Positions 14,904 to 15,028 of a DNA stretch of 15,028 bases are shown piece by piece. The position numbers were made by a program, and so were the translations under genes. The DNA comes from DASZMJ01 sp035551935. GTDB lineage: Bacteria; Planctomycetota; Planctomycetia; Isosphaerales; Isosphaeraceae. Where the stretch lies: positions 1 through 15,028 of the forward strand of contig DASZMJ010000489.1 of assembly GCA_035551935.1 (NCBI GenBank), written 5' to 3'. The notes below the pieces were generated by a model. It made no database searches. It saw nothing but the letters and a program-made list of their open reading frames with translations, and was not told the origin of the DNA. How positions within the stretch are numbered: position 1 is the first letter of the stretch; each line of letters opens with the position of its first letter.

Positions 14904-15028
14904 TCAGGCCGGCCAGCCGCCGCCGCCGGGGTCCGGCGCGGGGGTCGGCTCGGCCAGGAGGACCCATTCGGAGGCCCGCCACGGGCTCAATCGCGGCGGC
15001 TCCAGGGGCGTCGGGGCTGCCGAAGTGG
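14904..15028 (-). CDS. Partial C-terminal end of an unidentified protein
   Basis: The minus strand is open from the window edge to a TGA at 14904-14906, giving 40 residues that end EWVLLAEPTPAPDPGGGGWPA. Third codon positions are almost all G or C in this frame, unlike the other two frames, and the last residues form a plausible disordered Pro/Gly tail. The 5' end lies outside the window and nothing in the visible part identifies a family. It would be transcribed toward the PEP-CTERM gene. Confidence 0.4.
   Translation of the reverse strand, partial: TSAAPTPLEPPRLSPWRASEWVLLAEPTPAPDPGGGGWPA

Noticed and set aside
14898..15028. Plus-strand open frame from the ATG at 14898 to the right edge
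   Set aside because: Arg/Gly-rich shadow composition; the opposite strand has better third-position bias.

Overview
The window is a very GC-rich stretch (about 70% by eye, with strong G/C third-position bias in the genes) that most resembles a planctomycete chromosome, probably of the Isosphaeraceae. The main clues are a Tat-exported aldo/keto reductase, a HAF-repeat protein with a PEP-CTERM anchor, a large ABC-2 permease paired with a lineage-restricted membrane-anchored protein, and an acetolactate synthase with an extra C-terminal insertion. The taxonomic call is inference from gene types and composition; there is no rRNA or other marker here.

Layout, left to right. (1) 64-3971 (+): an ABC-2 type permease with a large extracytoplasmic domain, overlapping by ATGA a signal-anchored protein of unknown function. 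(2) 4138-5010 (+): MqnD-like enzyme of futalosine-route menaquinone synthesis, convergent with a 164-residue three-helix membrane protein (5020-5514, -). (3) 5642-6763 (-): site-2 protease with two CBS domains, divergent from ilvB (6943-8712, +); the space between holds a 9-bp inverted repeat touching a plausible ilvB promoter. (4) 8780-8977 (+): a small ribbon-helix-helix/antitoxin-like protein with no visible toxin. (5) 9201-10442 (+): Tat-exported Fe-S aldo/keto reductase broken by one in-frame TAG. (6) 10541-10648 (-): a 35-codon remnant resembling an MFS transporter N-terminus, whose stop codon lies inside a REP-like repeat. (7) 10674-11948 (-): SLC13/ArsB-type transporter. (8) 12143-12799 (-) purN, 4 bp downstream of a HAF/PEP-CTERM surface protein (12804-14564, -) that carries a ~190-residue Asn/Ala/Thr tract. 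(9) Right edge: probable C-terminal end of another minus-strand gene.

The most unusual signal lies between genes. Three intergenic spaces hold paired inverted elements built on one plan (a GTAG head followed by a short palindrome, then an inverted copy 15-40 bp away) but with three unrelated stem sequences. This is the architecture of REP/BIME (REPIN) elements mobilised by RAYT transposases, though no RAYT gene is in the window. A fourth space (12013-12144) holds a different, near-perfect 59-bp inverted repeat made of CGCAGATGA-like units. One REPIN coincides with the break in the transporter remnant, suggesting these elements mark deletion junctions.

The genes form no single pathway: the window mixes housekeeping metabolism (menaquinone, branched-chain amino acids, purines), membrane transport and proteolysis, and a surface protein.
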